Origin: Methylobacter tundripaludum SV96
GTDB lineage: Bacteria; Pseudomonadota; Gammaproteobacteria; Methylococcales; Methylomonadaceae
Direction of reading: 5' to 3'
Length of the DNA stretch: 64,000 bases
NCBI RefSeq assembly: GCF_000190755.2
Contig: NZ_JH109152.1
Coordinates: 1,843,774 to 1,907,773 of the forward strand
The translations under genes were made by a program, and so were the position numbers. Below are positions 34,446 to 44,368 of this stretch, piece by piece (the first letter of the stretch is position 1; each line of letters begins with the position of its first letter). The notes beneath the pieces are model-generated. The model searched no databases, was not told the DNA's origin, and saw only the letters and a program-made list of their open reading frames with translations.

Positions 34446-35561
34446 TTATTTCCAGGTATTGATGCAGTTGATAACCATATCTACCTCAGCATCTGTCATT
34501 TCTGGAAAGCAGGGCAAAGTTAACACCTGAGTGCATTGCTGTTCTGTCACTGGCTCGCTTACCTCTGGAAACAAATGTGCATAAGCCGGTTGACGATAAT
34601 CAGGAATGGGGTAATGAATATCGCTTGGGATCCCCGCTTCAGAAAGATGCCGTTTTAGACTGTCTCTATCCGTTGTTTTAATAACGTACAAATGTGCAAC
34701 ATATTCTTCACCGTGTACAGTTGGAGTCACGATTTTTTCATGACTGATACCCTTAGAATATTGTGTAGCAATCTCGCGCCGACGTGCATTCCACCCATCC
34801 AATAAAGGTAACATAATCCTAAGTATTGCTGCCTGCATTTCATCTAAGCGACTATTACGTCCTCCCGCTAAGGTGGCACAGTATTTAGATTCCCAGCCAT
34901 ATTGACGTAGTTGGCGAACCCGTTGTGCTAAATCATCACGATGCGTAACAACTGCTCCGCCATCGCCTAATGCACCCAAATTTTTGGTAGGGTAAAAACT
35001 AAAACAAGCAATATCACCAAATGAGCCTGCTTTTTTTTCATTAAACATTGCACCATGTGCTTGGGCGCAATCTTCTATGACAGGAATGTTTTTACTGTTA
35101 GCTAGCTGTACAAGTTGCTGCACGTCCGCCAATAAGCCATATAAATGTGTAACAATGATGGTATCAATGTGTTGACTGGTAATTAAACGAGTCGCATCAG
35201 CGACATCTATCAATAAACTGCCAGCGTCTATATCGGCATAAACTGGGGTAGCCCTAGTTGCTAGTATCGCCGCTGTACTGTACATCCCTGCATTTGCAAC
35301 GGTTAGCACCTTGCTGTTCTTGCTTATATTAAGTGAGCGTAAGGCAAGCTCTAAGGCATCCGTACCGTTAGCTAATGTCACACAATGCTGAACTCCACAA
35401 TAGCTTGCAAATTCCTGTTCAAACGCTTTAACTTCCGAACCAAGCACAAACCAGCCACTAGCAATAACACGAGAAACGGCGGCATTCAGCTCAGATTGTA
35501 AGGGTTGTATATGTCGATTTAGGTCGTTGATGGCTTTAAGCGCTGGTATGTTTTTGGTCAT
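34446..35561 (-). CDS. DegT/DnrJ/EryC1 sugar aminotransferase (FdtB-like)
   Basis: This 371-residue PLP-dependent enzyme has fold-type I motifs: LANGTDALELAL (phosphate loop), VIEDCAQAHGA (Asp binding the pyridine N) and SFYPTKNLGALGDGGAVVT with Schiff-base Lys193. FdtB/QdtB-type enzymes aminate dTDP-3-keto-6-deoxyhexose, and the presence of the FdtA- and FdtC-type domains at 31077-32024 supports that substrate. Residues ASGWFVLGSEVKAFEQEFA near the N-terminus are typical of the family. It is the first gene of the AT-rich cassette; the 180-bp AT-rich gap upstream probably holds a promoter. Confidence 0.9.
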   Translation of the reverse strand: MTKNIPALKAINDLNRHIQPLQSELNAAVSRVIASGWFVLGSEVKAFEQEFASYCGVQHCVTLANGTDALELALRSLNISKNSKVLTVANAGMYSTAAILATRATPVYADIDAGSLLIDVADATRLITSQHIDTIIVTHLYGLLADVQQLVQLANSKNIPVIEDCAQAHGAMFNEKKAGSFGDIACFSFYPTKNLGALGDGGAVVTHRDDLAQRVRQLRQYGWESKYCATLAGGRNSRLDEMQAAILRIMLPLLDGWNARRREIATQYSKGISHEKIVTPTVHGEEYVAHLYVIKTTDRDSLKRHLSEAGIPSDIHYPIPDYRQPAYAHLFPEVSEPVTEQQCTQVLTLPCFPEMTDAEVDMVINCINTWK

Positions 35562-35745
35562 GTTGGTAGCCCTATATTATTTTAAAGCTTATGAGCAACT
35601 TGCAATATCATGGTTTTTTGAATGATAAACCACTATATATAGTTGTTTACAAATTTATTCCTACATCATGTGGTATTTTGCAAGTGGCTCTTATGATTTA
35701 TTTTTTTCGGTAAATCATGTTGAATATATACAAAAATTATTCGTG

Positions 35746-38700
35746 CTAAATTCTAGGAATTCGCGGTGGCCATGCATAAGAAAAATCTTCGTGATCCAAT
35801 GACAAGTTAGGACTGTAAGCAGGATCATTCCTGAGCAAATTTCCCCAACGCTTTTGCATGTAAAGCACCTCATTCCTGAACCGCAATTGTTTTTCCGGGG
35901 TGTCTTCATACCCCCGTGTAGCAGATTCGTGATGATAAAGCTCGGCATAGGGAGTCCAGACATTACGGTAGCCTGCTTCTCGAACACGCAGACAAAAATC
36001 CACATCATTGAAAGCCACCTTCAGATTAACTTCATCCAGCCCACCCACTTCTTGGAAGATGCTTTTCTTTACGACTAAGCATGCCGCCGTAACGACGGAC
36101 AAAGTTTGGATAAGTTGTGCACGCGCAAAATAACCGAAGCAACCTCGTGGTAGATGTTTATGGGAATGCCCAGCCACTCCCCCGACCCCGGTAATGCAGC
36201 CACCATGCTGTAAAGTATCGTTTGGATACCAAAGCCGAGCACCCACCGCTCCGATGCCAGGCTGGATAGCCAAGCCTATCATTTCGTCCAGCCACTCTGG
36301 TGAAATCACTTCGATGTCATTGTTGATTAGTCCAATATATTCCCCTCGTGCTTGCTGAACAGCCATGTTGTTTAAAGCTGAGTAATTAAAGGAACGTTCA
36401 TCGCGAAGAACCCGAATTCGATTATCTTTAGCAAGACTGGCAAAATAGTCCAACGCCTTGGGATCGTCTGAGTTGTTATCAACTATAAGAACTTCAAAAT
36501 TCTTATAGGTAGTTTTGGCAAACAGACTTTCGACACACTGTTTAACCAGACTAAGTCCATTACGTGTGGGAATAATCAGACTGACCAAAGGAGCAGATTC
36601 TGGAATAGCATATCGCGCACGGTACATGCCAAAATCCAGCAACTCAATCTTTGCAGAAATTTGAGTCCTCGCAAAATGATCGTTCAAGGCGTGCTCGCCG
36701 GCCAACAGCGCATAGTTCTTTTCGTTTCCTGCTAGCGCGGTGCTACCCGGATGACTGCGCCAGTGATAAAGCACTCTGGGAATATGCACGATTTGCAGTG
36801 GCGCAAGTTGTTCGCTACAGCGCAAAGCCAAATCGTAATCCTGAGCCCCTTCGTAACCCTCCCTAAAACCGCCAAGCTTTTTGACCAAATCAGTGCGGTA
36901 CGCACCCAAATGGCAAATCATGTTATGGGAAAGAAACAGATCGGGGTTCCAGTCCGGCTTGAAATACGGATCATAGCGCAGCCCTGCTTGATCTATCTTA
37001 TCTTCGTCGGAGTAAATCAGCCCGGCATCAGGATTAGTAACAATCGCGTCTGCAACCCAAAACAAAGCGTGTTCGCACAACAGGTCATCATTATCAAGCA
37101 GCGCAACATATTCACCATTGACCAGATCCAGTGCAGAGTTTGATGCCGCAGATATATGGCCATTTTTTTCCCTGAACACTACTTTAATACGCGAATCATT
37201 ATCCATGTAGCGCTGAAGTAACTTATGCACTTCCACATCGGTCGATGCGTCGTCGGCAATGCACAACTCCCAGTTCGGGTAAAGCTGGCCTTGAACTGAA
37301 CGAATTGCATCCTCAAGCATATTCAGGGGCGGGTTATACACAGGCATCACCACCGAAATGAGCGGGGGTTTGTGTAACTGACGTATTTGAGTTTTAATTT
37401 TCTTCCGATCTTGATCTGTCAGTAAGTCGTAACGACGCACCCACTCGCTATAATCGTTGTGCTTAGGTTGCGCATAGTCAATTACGGGGGATGCTGCGCC
37501 AGGCGAAGCTGAGAAAAGTATACGTCGTTTGATACCGTTGATGCCTTCGCTTTTGTAGGTACGCCACGCATGCTTAACTAATCCTCGATACCCACCGCAC
37601 GTCGACAACGCATAAGGCGAGGCTCTTAGCACTATCTTGATTCGTAATAACTGACTGCCAACGAATTTAATGGGACTCGTCAATCGCCAACGGCTTGATC
37701 CACGAATCTCGGAAGCCTGAATATGACCGCCAATCTGTTCTTCGTGCTCAATTAAAACACGCTTGAGGTTACCAATATAGGCCTCCCTGTCACCCCCGGC
37801 TTGAACCAATCCAGCAATCGGCCCATCGCGCTCGACCTTAGTTTGGATCCATACATCAACTTCACTCATTTGCTGCTGAAACCAGGTGTCATCTATCCCG
37901 TACTGACTAATCATTAAATCTTGGTGAATTGGGCTATGTAATAACTCATACATCTTTAACAAGCCGACAATTTTATAGGCCGCTCCTAAATACTGATTCT
38001 CAACAAAAAGAAGTCTCACTTTTTCAATATCAAGATGCTGCTCGCTCGGTATATCTTTAATCTCCAGCAAATCCGAAAAACTTTCAATAAGTTGCTCACG
38101 AGTGACGTTCTCAAAGAAGCTTTCTGCGATTAGAAAGTGCTCGTTAATAGTTTTTATCCAGCTTGCTCTTGTTTCTCTACTTGTGTTTTCACTTGGTATA
38201 AATCTGAGGCTAATCAACTCGCGATCGGAAATAAAGATTTCGTAATGCTTAACAAAGCGAATCCACATATCAAAGTCAGCTAATTGCTTAAGCCGATTGT
38301 TATATCCACCTAGCTCCACATAGCAAGATTTACGAATCAGCGTTGCGGGATAGTAAATACAATGACCTAAATCAAAAAATCGTCTTAACCACTGCCCCTG
38401 CGAACAGTTTTCCTGATCAACAACAGAGGCGAGAGAAAGTAATTCCTTATCAATATCCAGTCCGTCTTTATCGACCAGTCTTGCCCTGCCGAAGCAGGCG
38501 CCAACACTAGGCTTTTCTCGCATAACCTGAACCTGATAGGCTAGTTTGTCTTGATCGATCCAATAGTCGTCCGGGTTAATTAATGCAATAAATTCGCCCA
38601 AAGCGTGCTCAATTAACTCGTTTATGACAACACATGCCCCCCGATTATTCATATTCGGAAAGAACTGAATCCTTTCATCCTTAATTGAAGAAACAATCTC

Positions 38701-38844
38701 TCTCGTTCGATCAGTAGATCCATCATCCGCAATCAAAAACTCAAAATCCACCTCCTTTTGCGCCAGCACGCTCTCCATTGCTTGCTTGACGAAACCGGCA
38801 TGATTGTAAGTCGTCATAATGACGGAAACTGTTGGCAATTTCAT
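35746..38844 (-). CDS. Large glycosyltransferase with three GT2 domains
   Basis: The 1032-residue cytoplasmic protein has three GT-A modules. Module 1 (about residues 5-220) shows VSVIMTTYNHAGFVKQAMES, LIADDGSTDRTREIV and INPDDYW. Module 2 (about 500-720) shows ISVVMPVYNPPLNMLEDAI, IADDASTD and LLDNDDLLCEHAL. Module 3 (about 755-1000) shows VSLIIPTRNGLSLVKQCVES, LIVDNNSDD and YIGLINNDIEVISPEW. A helical linker (about 230-490) separates modules 1 and 2. Modules 2+3 resemble O-antigen 'rhamnan synthesis'-type bifunctional transferases that go with ABC-exported glycans, in keeping with the neighbouring wzm. It might add two or three residues per repeat. Donors unknown. Confidence 0.9.
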   Translation of the reverse strand: MKLPTVSVIMTTYNHAGFVKQAMESVLAQKEVDFEFLIADDGSTDRTREIVSSIKDERIQFFPNMNNRGACVVINELIEHALGEFIALINPDDYWIDQDKLAYQVQVMREKPSVGACFGRARLVDKDGLDIDKELLSLASVVDQENCSQGQWLRRFFDLGHCIYYPATLIRKSCYVELGGYNNRLKQLADFDMWIRFVKHYEIFISDRELISLRFIPSENTSRETRASWIKTINEHFLIAESFFENVTREQLIESFSDLLEIKDIPSEQHLDIEKVRLLFVENQYLGAAYKIVGLLKMYELLHSPIHQDLMISQYGIDDTWFQQQMSEVDVWIQTKVERDGPIAGLVQAGGDREAYIGNLKRVLIEHEEQIGGHIQASEIRGSSRWRLTSPIKFVGSQLLRIKIVLRASPYALSTCGGYRGLVKHAWRTYKSEGINGIKRRILFSASPGAASPVIDYAQPKHNDYSEWVRRYDLLTDQDRKKIKTQIRQLHKPPLISVVMPVYNPPLNMLEDAIRSVQGQLYPNWELCIADDASTDVEVHKLLQRYMDNDSRIKVVFREKNGHISAASNSALDLVNGEYVALLDNDDLLCEHALFWVADAIVTNPDAGLIYSDEDKIDQAGLRYDPYFKPDWNPDLFLSHNMICHLGAYRTDLVKKLGGFREGYEGAQDYDLALRCSEQLAPLQIVHIPRVLYHWRSHPGSTALAGNEKNYALLAGEHALNDHFARTQISAKIELLDFGMYRARYAIPESAPLVSLIIPTRNGLSLVKQCVESLFAKTTYKNFEVLIVDNNSDDPKALDYFASLAKDNRIRVLRDERSFNYSALNNMAVQQARGEYIGLINNDIEVISPEWLDEMIGLAIQPGIGAVGARLWYPNDTLQHGGCITGVGGVAGHSHKHLPRGCFGYFARAQLIQTLSVVTAACLVVKKSIFQEVGGLDEVNLKVAFNDVDFCLRVREAGYRNVWTPYAELYHHESATRGYEDTPEKQLRFRNEVLYMQKRWGNLLRNDPAYSPNLSLDHEDFSYAWPPRIPRI

Positions 38845-39070
38845 GCAGCATCTCGGTGAAGAACTCTGACGATAAAACGCTTGAGTTTAAGTGGAATCAA
38901 GGCACTAGCTACCCCCCAAAATATTGGAAGTAGGTAATCAGCAATATGAGTAAAGTTGGACATAAAGATCACTTGCCCAAAAAAAGCATTAAGAGTTTGA
39001 CGAATATAACTTTCATGGTTGTAAGTCAACAGAAAGATACTGATCTGGCTTGAGCTTTGATTGTCATTTT
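38841..39070 (-). pseudogene. Remnant of a family 2 glycosyltransferase
   Basis: On the minus strand a GT2 start (QISIFLLTYNHESYIRQTLN followed by AFFGQ) runs straight into an unrelated or distant C-terminal piece (IPLKLKRFIVRVLHRDAA) after only about 20 residues. More than 200 residues are missing. There is no ATG in frame, and an in-frame stop lies just upstream near 39075. The stop overlaps the start of the large glycosyltransferase by ATGA, so this is the residue of a longer gene in the same operon that suffered an internal deletion. Confidence 0.65.
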
Positions 39071-39139
39071 TTTAACCTTGGATATTTAGTATTGTGATGC
39101 GATATTTATTGATGAAAAAACAGCAATGTTTTTGGATAG

Positions 39140-39432
39140 ATATATTTCAGCCCAATTCGGGAAAGGCTTATCACTCGTCCATTGACCTCGATCGTTCCCC
39201 TGGTTGAGACCAAGGTATCGCAGAAAATTTTTGCACGAGTGATTTGCCTTCACCATTGCACCCAATGATGCAGCATTCCGTCCCTTTATGACGTCAAACG
39301 AAACATCTTTGGGTGCAGCAAATTCGCTGAGACAGCGTTTCTGGACTTTATACCATACGGCTTAAGCCAGCGTACGGAATGTCGTAGATTTCCTAACATT
39401 TGTTGCGATTGTTGACGCAGATAGCGATATCG
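39140..39432 (-). pseudogene. Decayed wzt (ABC-exporter ATPase) beside intact wzm
   Basis: Directly after the wzm stop, minus-strand translation in shifting frames gives pieces of a Wzt ATPase in the right order: DIAICVNNRNKC-stop-EIYDIP (the usual N-terminus, with the ATG lost and a Tyr codon changed to TAG), then KRCLSEFAAPKDVSFDVIKG, then CCIIGCNGEGKSLVQKFSAI (Walker A, GCNGEGKS), then TRGTIEVNGRVISLSRIG. At least three frame changes are needed, and the rest of the gene (Q-loop, signature, Walker B and the C-terminal glycan-binding domain) is absent. This is a dead gene. Confidence 0.8.
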
Positions 39433-40287
39433 TTAGAGAACATCGGCAAAACCTTTTCTGGTTTTTTGGAACCAGGCATAGCCTACCCACGCGATCACAG
39501 TGGCAGCTAGAGTGTAAATGCCCAATCCCGCCCAATCGGGCTGGGATCCCCAGATCAGCACTTCACGCGCCTGTTCAATAATGAAGGTGAGCGGATTGGC
39601 CATGATAAACGGACGAAACCTTTCCGGAACTGCGGTCACCGGATAAAAGACAGGGGAAAGGAACATCAGCACGGTGGTAATGATACCGATGGTTTGCCCG
39701 ACGTCCCGCAGAAATACGCCTAGGGATGCGAGCATCCAAGCCAAGCCAAGCGTGAGAATGACGAGTGGCAGCAATACAAGCGGAATAAAAACTGCCGTCC
39801 AGTTCAAGTAACCGTTAAAGAGCATAAAGGCCGCCAGCAGCACACCTAGACTGACGAGACTGTGGAAGAGCGCTGCCCCCATAGCAGTGACTGGCAGTAT
39901 TTCAATAGGAAACACCACTTTCTTGACATAATTGATGTTGGAAAGAATCAATCCGGGGGCACGGTTAAGTACTTCGCTAAACAGGTTAAGCACGATCATG
40001 CCCACAAAAAGAACCACGGCAAATTGCGTTTTGCTATCGTCGCCACCAACCCCGCCCCAACGAGATTTGAAAATCTCGGAAAACACGAAGGTGTATACCA
40101 CCAGCATGAACACCGGATTGAAAAACGACCAAGCCAAGCCCATGACAGAACCTTTGTAGCGACCGACCACTTCGCGCTTGGTCATTTGCACGATAAGTTG
40201 ACGGTTGCGCCAGAAATTTTTGCATAGCACCACAAGTGATATAGAGTGGGCGGCGTGGGGGTTGATCGCTGTTGCCGAGTGGGTCAT
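39433..40287 (-). CDS. wzm: Polysaccharide ABC transporter permease Wzm
   Basis: The ATG at 40287 ([20 protein letters not shown]) overlaps the rmlC stop by ATGA; a longer frame starts inside rmlC and was rejected. The 284-residue ABC-2 permease has six transmembrane helices, with the cytoplasmic N-terminal motif LIVQMTKREVVGRYKGSVMG typical of Wzm/RfbA/TagG, and FVFSEIFKSRWGG in the first periplasmic loop. Wzm pairs with Wzt to export finished polysaccharide on undecaprenyl diphosphate. The open frame is intact, but its Wzt partner next door is destroyed, so export by this pair would need a Wzt encoded elsewhere. Confidence 0.9.
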   Translation of the reverse strand: MTHSATAINPHAAHSISLVVLCKNFWRNRQLIVQMTKREVVGRYKGSVMGLAWSFFNPVFMLVVYTFVFSEIFKSRWGGVGGDDSKTQFAVVLFVGMIVLNLFSEVLNRAPGLILSNINYVKKVVFPIEILPVTAMGAALFHSLVSLGVLLAAFMLFNGYLNWTAVFIPLVLLPLVILTLGLAWMLASLGVFLRDVGQTIGIITTVLMFLSPVFYPVTAVPERFRPFIMANPLTFIIEQAREVLIWGSQPDWAGLGIYTLAATVIAWVGYAWFQKTRKGFADVL

Positions 40288-40829
40288 GCGAAGTGCTCCG
40301 CTTCCGCCAATGATGTGGCTTGCTGATCTTTTACGGACAACGCGGGCTCGCCTTGAAGGGGCCATTGGATGCCGATGGCGGGGTCGTTCCAGGCAATGCT
40401 GCGCTCGAATTCGGGTGCCCAGTAGTCGGTGGTTTTGTAGAGAAACTCTGCGGTTTCCGAAATAACCACAAAGCCATGCGCGAAGCCTTCAGGTATCCAC
40501 AACATGCGTTTGTTTTCGGCGGACAGTTCCAGCCCAACAGATTGCCCGAAGCTGGGCGAGCTGCGCCGTATGTCCACGGCCACGTCAAAGACCGCGCCTT
40601 GCACCACGCGCACCAGCTTGCCTTGCGGCTGCCGGATTTGGTAATGCAGGCCGCGCAGTACATTTTTAACCGAACGGCTGTGATTGTCTTGCACGAAATC
40701 GACATCACACCCGGTAAGCTCAGCGAATCGACGGCGGTTAAAGCTTTCAAAAAAGAAGCCGCGCTCGTCGCCGAATACGTTGGGTTCGATGATCAGTACG
40801 TCGGGAATGGCTGTGGTGATAACTTTCAC
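40284..40829 (-). CDS. rmlC: dTDP-4-dehydrorhamnose 3,5-epimerase
   Basis: RmlC inverts C3 and C5 of dTDP-4-keto-6-deoxyglucose, the third step to dTDP-L-rhamnose. The 181-residue cupin shows the expected order: [20 protein letters not shown], then [20 protein letters not shown] (catalytic His in LRGLHYQ), then [16 protein letters not shown] and [12 protein letters not shown]. Its ATG overlaps the rmlA stop (ATGA) and its stop overlaps wzm (ATGA). Length is normal. Confidence 0.97.
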   Translation of the reverse strand: MKVITTAIPDVLIIEPNVFGDERGFFFESFNRRRFAELTGCDVDFVQDNHSRSVKNVLRGLHYQIRQPQGKLVRVVQGAVFDVAVDIRRSSPSFGQSVGLELSAENKRMLWIPEGFAHGFVVISETAEFLYKTTDYWAPEFERSIAWNDPAIGIQWPLQGEPALSVKDQQATSLAEAEHFA

Positions 40830-41713
40830 GACTGCCCCCCTTCTGTCAACAAGCGTTGCAGGTATTGCCCATAGCCGTTTTTAGCGAGCGGCTGCACCAG
40901 TTTTTCCAGTTGACCGGCATTGATGAAGCCTTTGCGGTAGGCGATTTCTTCCGGGCAAGCCACTTTCAAGCCCTGCCGGTGTTCGATGGTTTCGATGAAA
41001 TTGCTGGCTTCAATCAGACTCTCATGAGTGCCGGTATCAAGCCAAGCGTAACCTCGTCCCATGATTTCCACATTGAGTTGATCTCGCTCAAGGTAAATGC
41101 GGTTCAGGTCGGTAATCTCCAACTCGCCCCGAGCAGACGGCTTAAGATCGGCGGTAATATCGACGACTTGGTTGTCGTAGAAATACAGGCCCGTGACCGC
41201 ATAATTGCTCTTGGGATTGGAGGGCTTTTCTTCCAGGCTGGTGGCACGGCCTTGCTTGTCGAAAGCGACTACGCCGTATCGCTCGGGGTCTTGCACGTGG
41301 TAGGCAAAAACGGTTGCGCCTTGCTTGCGCACCATGGCTTGCTCAAGCTGGGTTTGCAGGTCATGGCCGTAGAAGATGTTGTCGCCCAGCACCAAGGCGC
41401 TTGGGGCATTGCCAATGAAGTCTTTGCCAATAATAAAGGCTTGGGCAAGGCCGTCCGGACTGGGTTGCACGGCGTATTGCAGGTTAAGACCCCACTCGCT
41501 GCCGTCGCCAAGCAGCTGCTCAAAGCGCGGCGTATCTTGCGGGGTGGAGATGATGAGAATGTCTCGAATACCCGCCAGCATCAGGGTGCTGAGCGGGTAG
41601 TAGATCATCGGCTTATCGTAAATGGGTAGCAGCTGTTTGGAGACTACTTTGGTCACCGGGTAGAGCCGGGTGCCGGAGCCACCTGCGAGAATAATGCCTT
41701 TGCGTTGGGTCAT
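40826..41713 (-). CDS. rmlA: Glucose-1-phosphate thymidylyltransferase
   Basis: RmlA forms dTDP-glucose from dTTP and glucose 1-phosphate. The 295-residue protein has the nucleotidyltransferase signature [17 protein letters not shown] near the N-terminus, then [33 protein letters not shown] (metal-binding Asp) and [20 protein letters not shown]. It feeds rhamnose synthesis and probably also the Fdt-type amino sugar. ATGA overlaps link it to rmlD and rmlC. Confidence 0.98.
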   Translation of the reverse strand: MTQRKGIILAGGSGTRLYPVTKVVSKQLLPIYDKPMIYYPLSTLMLAGIRDILIISTPQDTPRFEQLLGDGSEWGLNLQYAVQPSPDGLAQAFIIGKDFIGNAPSALVLGDNIFYGHDLQTQLEQAMVRKQGATVFAYHVQDPERYGVVAFDKQGRATSLEEKPSNPKSNYAVTGLYFYDNQVVDITADLKPSARGELEITDLNRIYLERDQLNVEIMGRGYAWLDTGTHESLIEASNFIETIEHRQGLKVACPEEIAYRKGFINAGQLEKLVQPLAKNGYGQYLQRLLTEGGQS

Positions 41714-42612
41714 AATGGCCTTTCAAGAGTTTCGGTAAGCATTCGAGTGATACCGCTGTGCCAATGGGGCAGATTCAAGCCGAAGGTGTTTTGCAATTTG
41801 CGGGTATCCAGGCGCGAATTTTTGGGGCGTGGAGCGGGCAAAGGGAATGCACTGGTAGGCACGGGCTGAATTGCCTCCGGCGCAACCTTGATGTCGATAC
41901 CGGCTTGGCGAGCAGATTCAATTACAAATCCGGCATAATCGTACCAAGAGGTTTGTCCTCCAGACACAAGATGATACAAACCACTGACATCAGGACGCTG
42001 CAAAGCCGAGCGAATAGCGTGGGCGGTTACATCCGCGAGCAAATCGGCACCGGTGGGTGCGCCGATCTGGTCGTCGATGACAGTAAGGCTGTCTCGCTCC
42101 CGCGCCAGCCGCAGCATGGTTTTGGCAAAATTGCCGCCGCGCGCGGCATAAACCCAGCTGGTACGGAAAATAAGGTGTTGGCAGCCTGTAGCGCGAATGG
42201 CCTCTTCCCCTTCCAGCTTGGTTTTACCATATACACTCAGAGGGCCGGTAGCGTCGGTTTCCAGCCATGGCTTGTCGCCACTGCCGTCAAACACGTAATC
42301 GGTGGAGTAATGAACAAGCCACGCCCCGCTACGTTTAGCTTCTTGAGCCAGCACACAGGGGGTCGTTGCATTGATGGTTCGGCATAGTTCTAACTCGCTT
42401 TCGGCTTTATCGACCGCAGTATGCGCAGCGGCATTGACGATGATATCCGGAGCGACCGCGCGCACGACTTGAGCGATACCTTCCGGATTGGTGAAGTCAC
42501 CGCACAATGTCTGACTGTCAGTACCCAAAGCCACCAGCTCACCCAACGGCGCAAGGCTACGTTGCAATTCCCAACCGACTTGACCGCCTTTACCGAACAG
42601 GAGGATTTTCAT
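41710..42612 (-). CDS. rmlD: dTDP-4-dehydrorhamnose reductase
   Basis: RmlD uses NAD(P)H to complete dTDP-L-rhamnose. The 300-residue short-chain dehydrogenase has [10 protein letters not shown] as the nucleotide-binding motif (residues 8-17), [15 protein letters not shown], the catalytic [15 protein letters not shown] and YGKTKLEGE (Tyr-x3-Lys), and [18 protein letters not shown]. Its start is 135 nt downstream of rmlB's stop, the only gap in the rml set; that gap shows nothing recognisable. Confidence 0.97.
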   Translation of the reverse strand: MKILLFGKGGQVGWELQRSLAPLGELVALGTDSQTLCGDFTNPEGIAQVVRAVAPDIIVNAAAHTAVDKAESELELCRTINATTPCVLAQEAKRSGAWLVHYSTDYVFDGSGDKPWLETDATGPLSVYGKTKLEGEEAIRATGCQHLIFRTSWVYAARGGNFAKTMLRLARERDSLTVIDDQIGAPTGADLLADVTAHAIRSALQRPDVSGLYHLVSGGQTSWYDYAGFVIESARQAGIDIKVAPEAIQPVPTSAFPLPAPRPKNSRLDTRKLQNTFGLNLPHWHSGITRMLTETLERPL

Positions 42613-42747
42613 GTCGGGCTATCCATGCTCGACACCCTTCGGGCGGCTACTCCGTGCAAATACAGCCCCAACGCTTTTGTCATGCCAGTCTACCCATGCC
42701 CAACATTTTTCCGGCGAATACGACCAAACCCGCTCTCGGCATATTTA

Positions 42748-43815
42748 TCATGCAGCACGACCTGTATAGTTTTTTTCCACCCATTCGCGGTAGGCGCCGG
42801 ATTGGACGTTGGCAACCCAACTCTGGTTTTCCAAATACCACTGGACGGTTTTGCGAATGCCGGTGTCGAAAGTTTCGGCCGGCTTCCAGCCGAGCTCGCG
42901 CTCTATTTTGCTCGCGTCAATAGCGTAACGGCGATCGTGACCGGGGCGATCGGTAACGTAGGTAATTTGTTCGCGATAGCTCTTACCGTCTTCTTGAGAC
43001 CGGAGTTCATCAAGCAGCGTGCAAACAGTGTGGACGATGTCGATATTGGGTTTTTCGTTCCAGCCGCCGATGTTGTAAACCTCGCCGACTTTGCCTGCTT
43101 CCAGTACCCGACGAATGGCGCTGCAATGGTCTTTGACATAGAGCCAGTCACGGATTTGCTGTCCATCGCCATATACCGGCAGGGGTTTGCCCGCAAGCGC
43201 ATTGACGATCATCAGCGGGATGAGCTTTTCCGGGAAGTGATAAGGGCCGTAGTTGTTGGAACAGTTAGTGGTGAGCACAGGCAATCCATAGGTATGGTGA
43301 TAAGCTCGCACCAAGTGATCGCTGGCGGCTTTACTCGCCGAATACGGACTATTAGGCTCATAACGGTAGGTTTCGGTAAAAGCCGGATCGTCTTTAGCGA
43401 GAGAGCCGTAGACTTCATCGGTGGAAACGTGCAGGAAGCGAAAGTTTTGCCTGGCTTCGCCTTGCAGATTGCCCCAGTAGGCGCGCACCGCTTCCAGCAG
43501 TCGAAAAGTGCCGACGATGTTGGTTTGAATAAAATCTTCCGGGCCGTGAATGGAACGATCCACATGGCTCTCTGCGGCGAAATTGATGATGGCACGGGGC
43601 TGATACTGGGCGAGGAGACCGGCCACCAGGGTGGAATCACCGATGTCGCCCTGCACGAAATGATGGCGCTCATCCCCTGCCACTGAGGCAAGGTTCTCGC
43701 GATTACCTGCGTAGGTGAGCACATCGAGATTAATGACCGTTTCGTCGAATTGTGCCAGCCAGTCCAATACAAAATTCGCACCGATAAACCCGGCACCGCC
43801 CGTTACTAAAATCAT
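42748..43815 (-). CDS. rmlB: dTDP-glucose 4,6-dehydratase
   Basis: RmlB makes dTDP-4-keto-6-deoxyglucose, the branch point for rhamnose and Fuc3NAc/Qui3NAc. The 355-residue extended dehydrogenase has [43 protein letters not shown] (catalytic Thr-Asp-Glu), [15 protein letters not shown] (Tyr-x3-Lys) and [20 protein letters not shown]. It heads the rml operon; a 553-bp gap upstream carries the likely promoter. Confidence 0.98.
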   Translation of the reverse strand: MILVTGGAGFIGANFVLDWLAQFDETVINLDVLTYAGNRENLASVAGDERHHFVQGDIGDSTLVAGLLAQYQPRAIINFAAESHVDRSIHGPEDFIQTNIVGTFRLLEAVRAYWGNLQGEARQNFRFLHVSTDEVYGSLAKDDPAFTETYRYEPNSPYSASKAASDHLVRAYHHTYGLPVLTTNCSNNYGPYHFPEKLIPLMIVNALAGKPLPVYGDGQQIRDWLYVKDHCSAIRRVLEAGKVGEVYNIGGWNEKPNIDIVHTVCTLLDELRSQEDGKSYREQITYVTDRPGHDRRYAIDASKIERELGWKPAETFDTGIRKTVQWYLENQSWVANVQSGAYREWVEKNYTGRAA

Positions 43816-44368
43816 TCAATATACCTGAAACATTTGTTTTCTCAGCAATAATACATGCCAAAACAATACATATTAATGGCGCAATTGCGCCTTTTTATGG
43901 CCTGCCGAGAAGCCTGCTGCCAATCAACAACGTTAACGCTATGCCTGTTGGCGAACAGAAACATTGACACACTGACTGACCACATAGCCGTTCATTTTAA
44001 CCGACAGCAAGAGAGATGGACAAGTTTTTAAGGGCAATTGAGTCTTAATGCTACAGTTTATCTCATGACTGTCTCATTTTTTAGAGCGATTCGATAGATT
44101 CATACTGTTTTATAGAAAAAACCAGACCGGAAACGCCGATTCTCAGTTTCGTATATCATTTTTTTAGACCGGGAATTTAAAGTTTCTAACACCAAATTGT
44201 CGCTGGGCGATGACTTGTTTTATTCCCAACCAAGAAAACACTATATATTGAATTTTTGAATCTTACGAACCGCTGGAAAAAATGAGCAAATGGTGGAGTT
44301 TATATGCAGAAAATCTTTGGTTGTGCGTGAGCGGGCGGCTGAAGATGATCTCAATGTTCGAAAGAGGC
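43816..44368. other. 553-bp AT-rich gap upstream of rmlB
   Basis: No gene was recognised. A palindrome GGCGCAATTGCGCC followed by five T lies at 43879-43897, about 65 bp from the rmlB start. Read on the plus strand it resembles a short terminator (5-bp stem, AATT loop), but no plus-strand gene precedes it. On the minus strand it sits in the rmlB leader. The rest probably holds the rml promoter and the end of the upstream transcript. Confidence 0.5.

Noticed and set aside
40856-41629. Plus-strand open frame opposite rmlA
   Set aside because: Shadow of rmlA without family features or ribosome binding site.
42421-43686. Long plus-strand open frame (about 420 codons) opposite rmlB/rmlD
   Set aside because: It is antisense to clearly identified rmlB and rmlD and shows no recognisable domain; long antisense frames are common opposite GC-rich genes.
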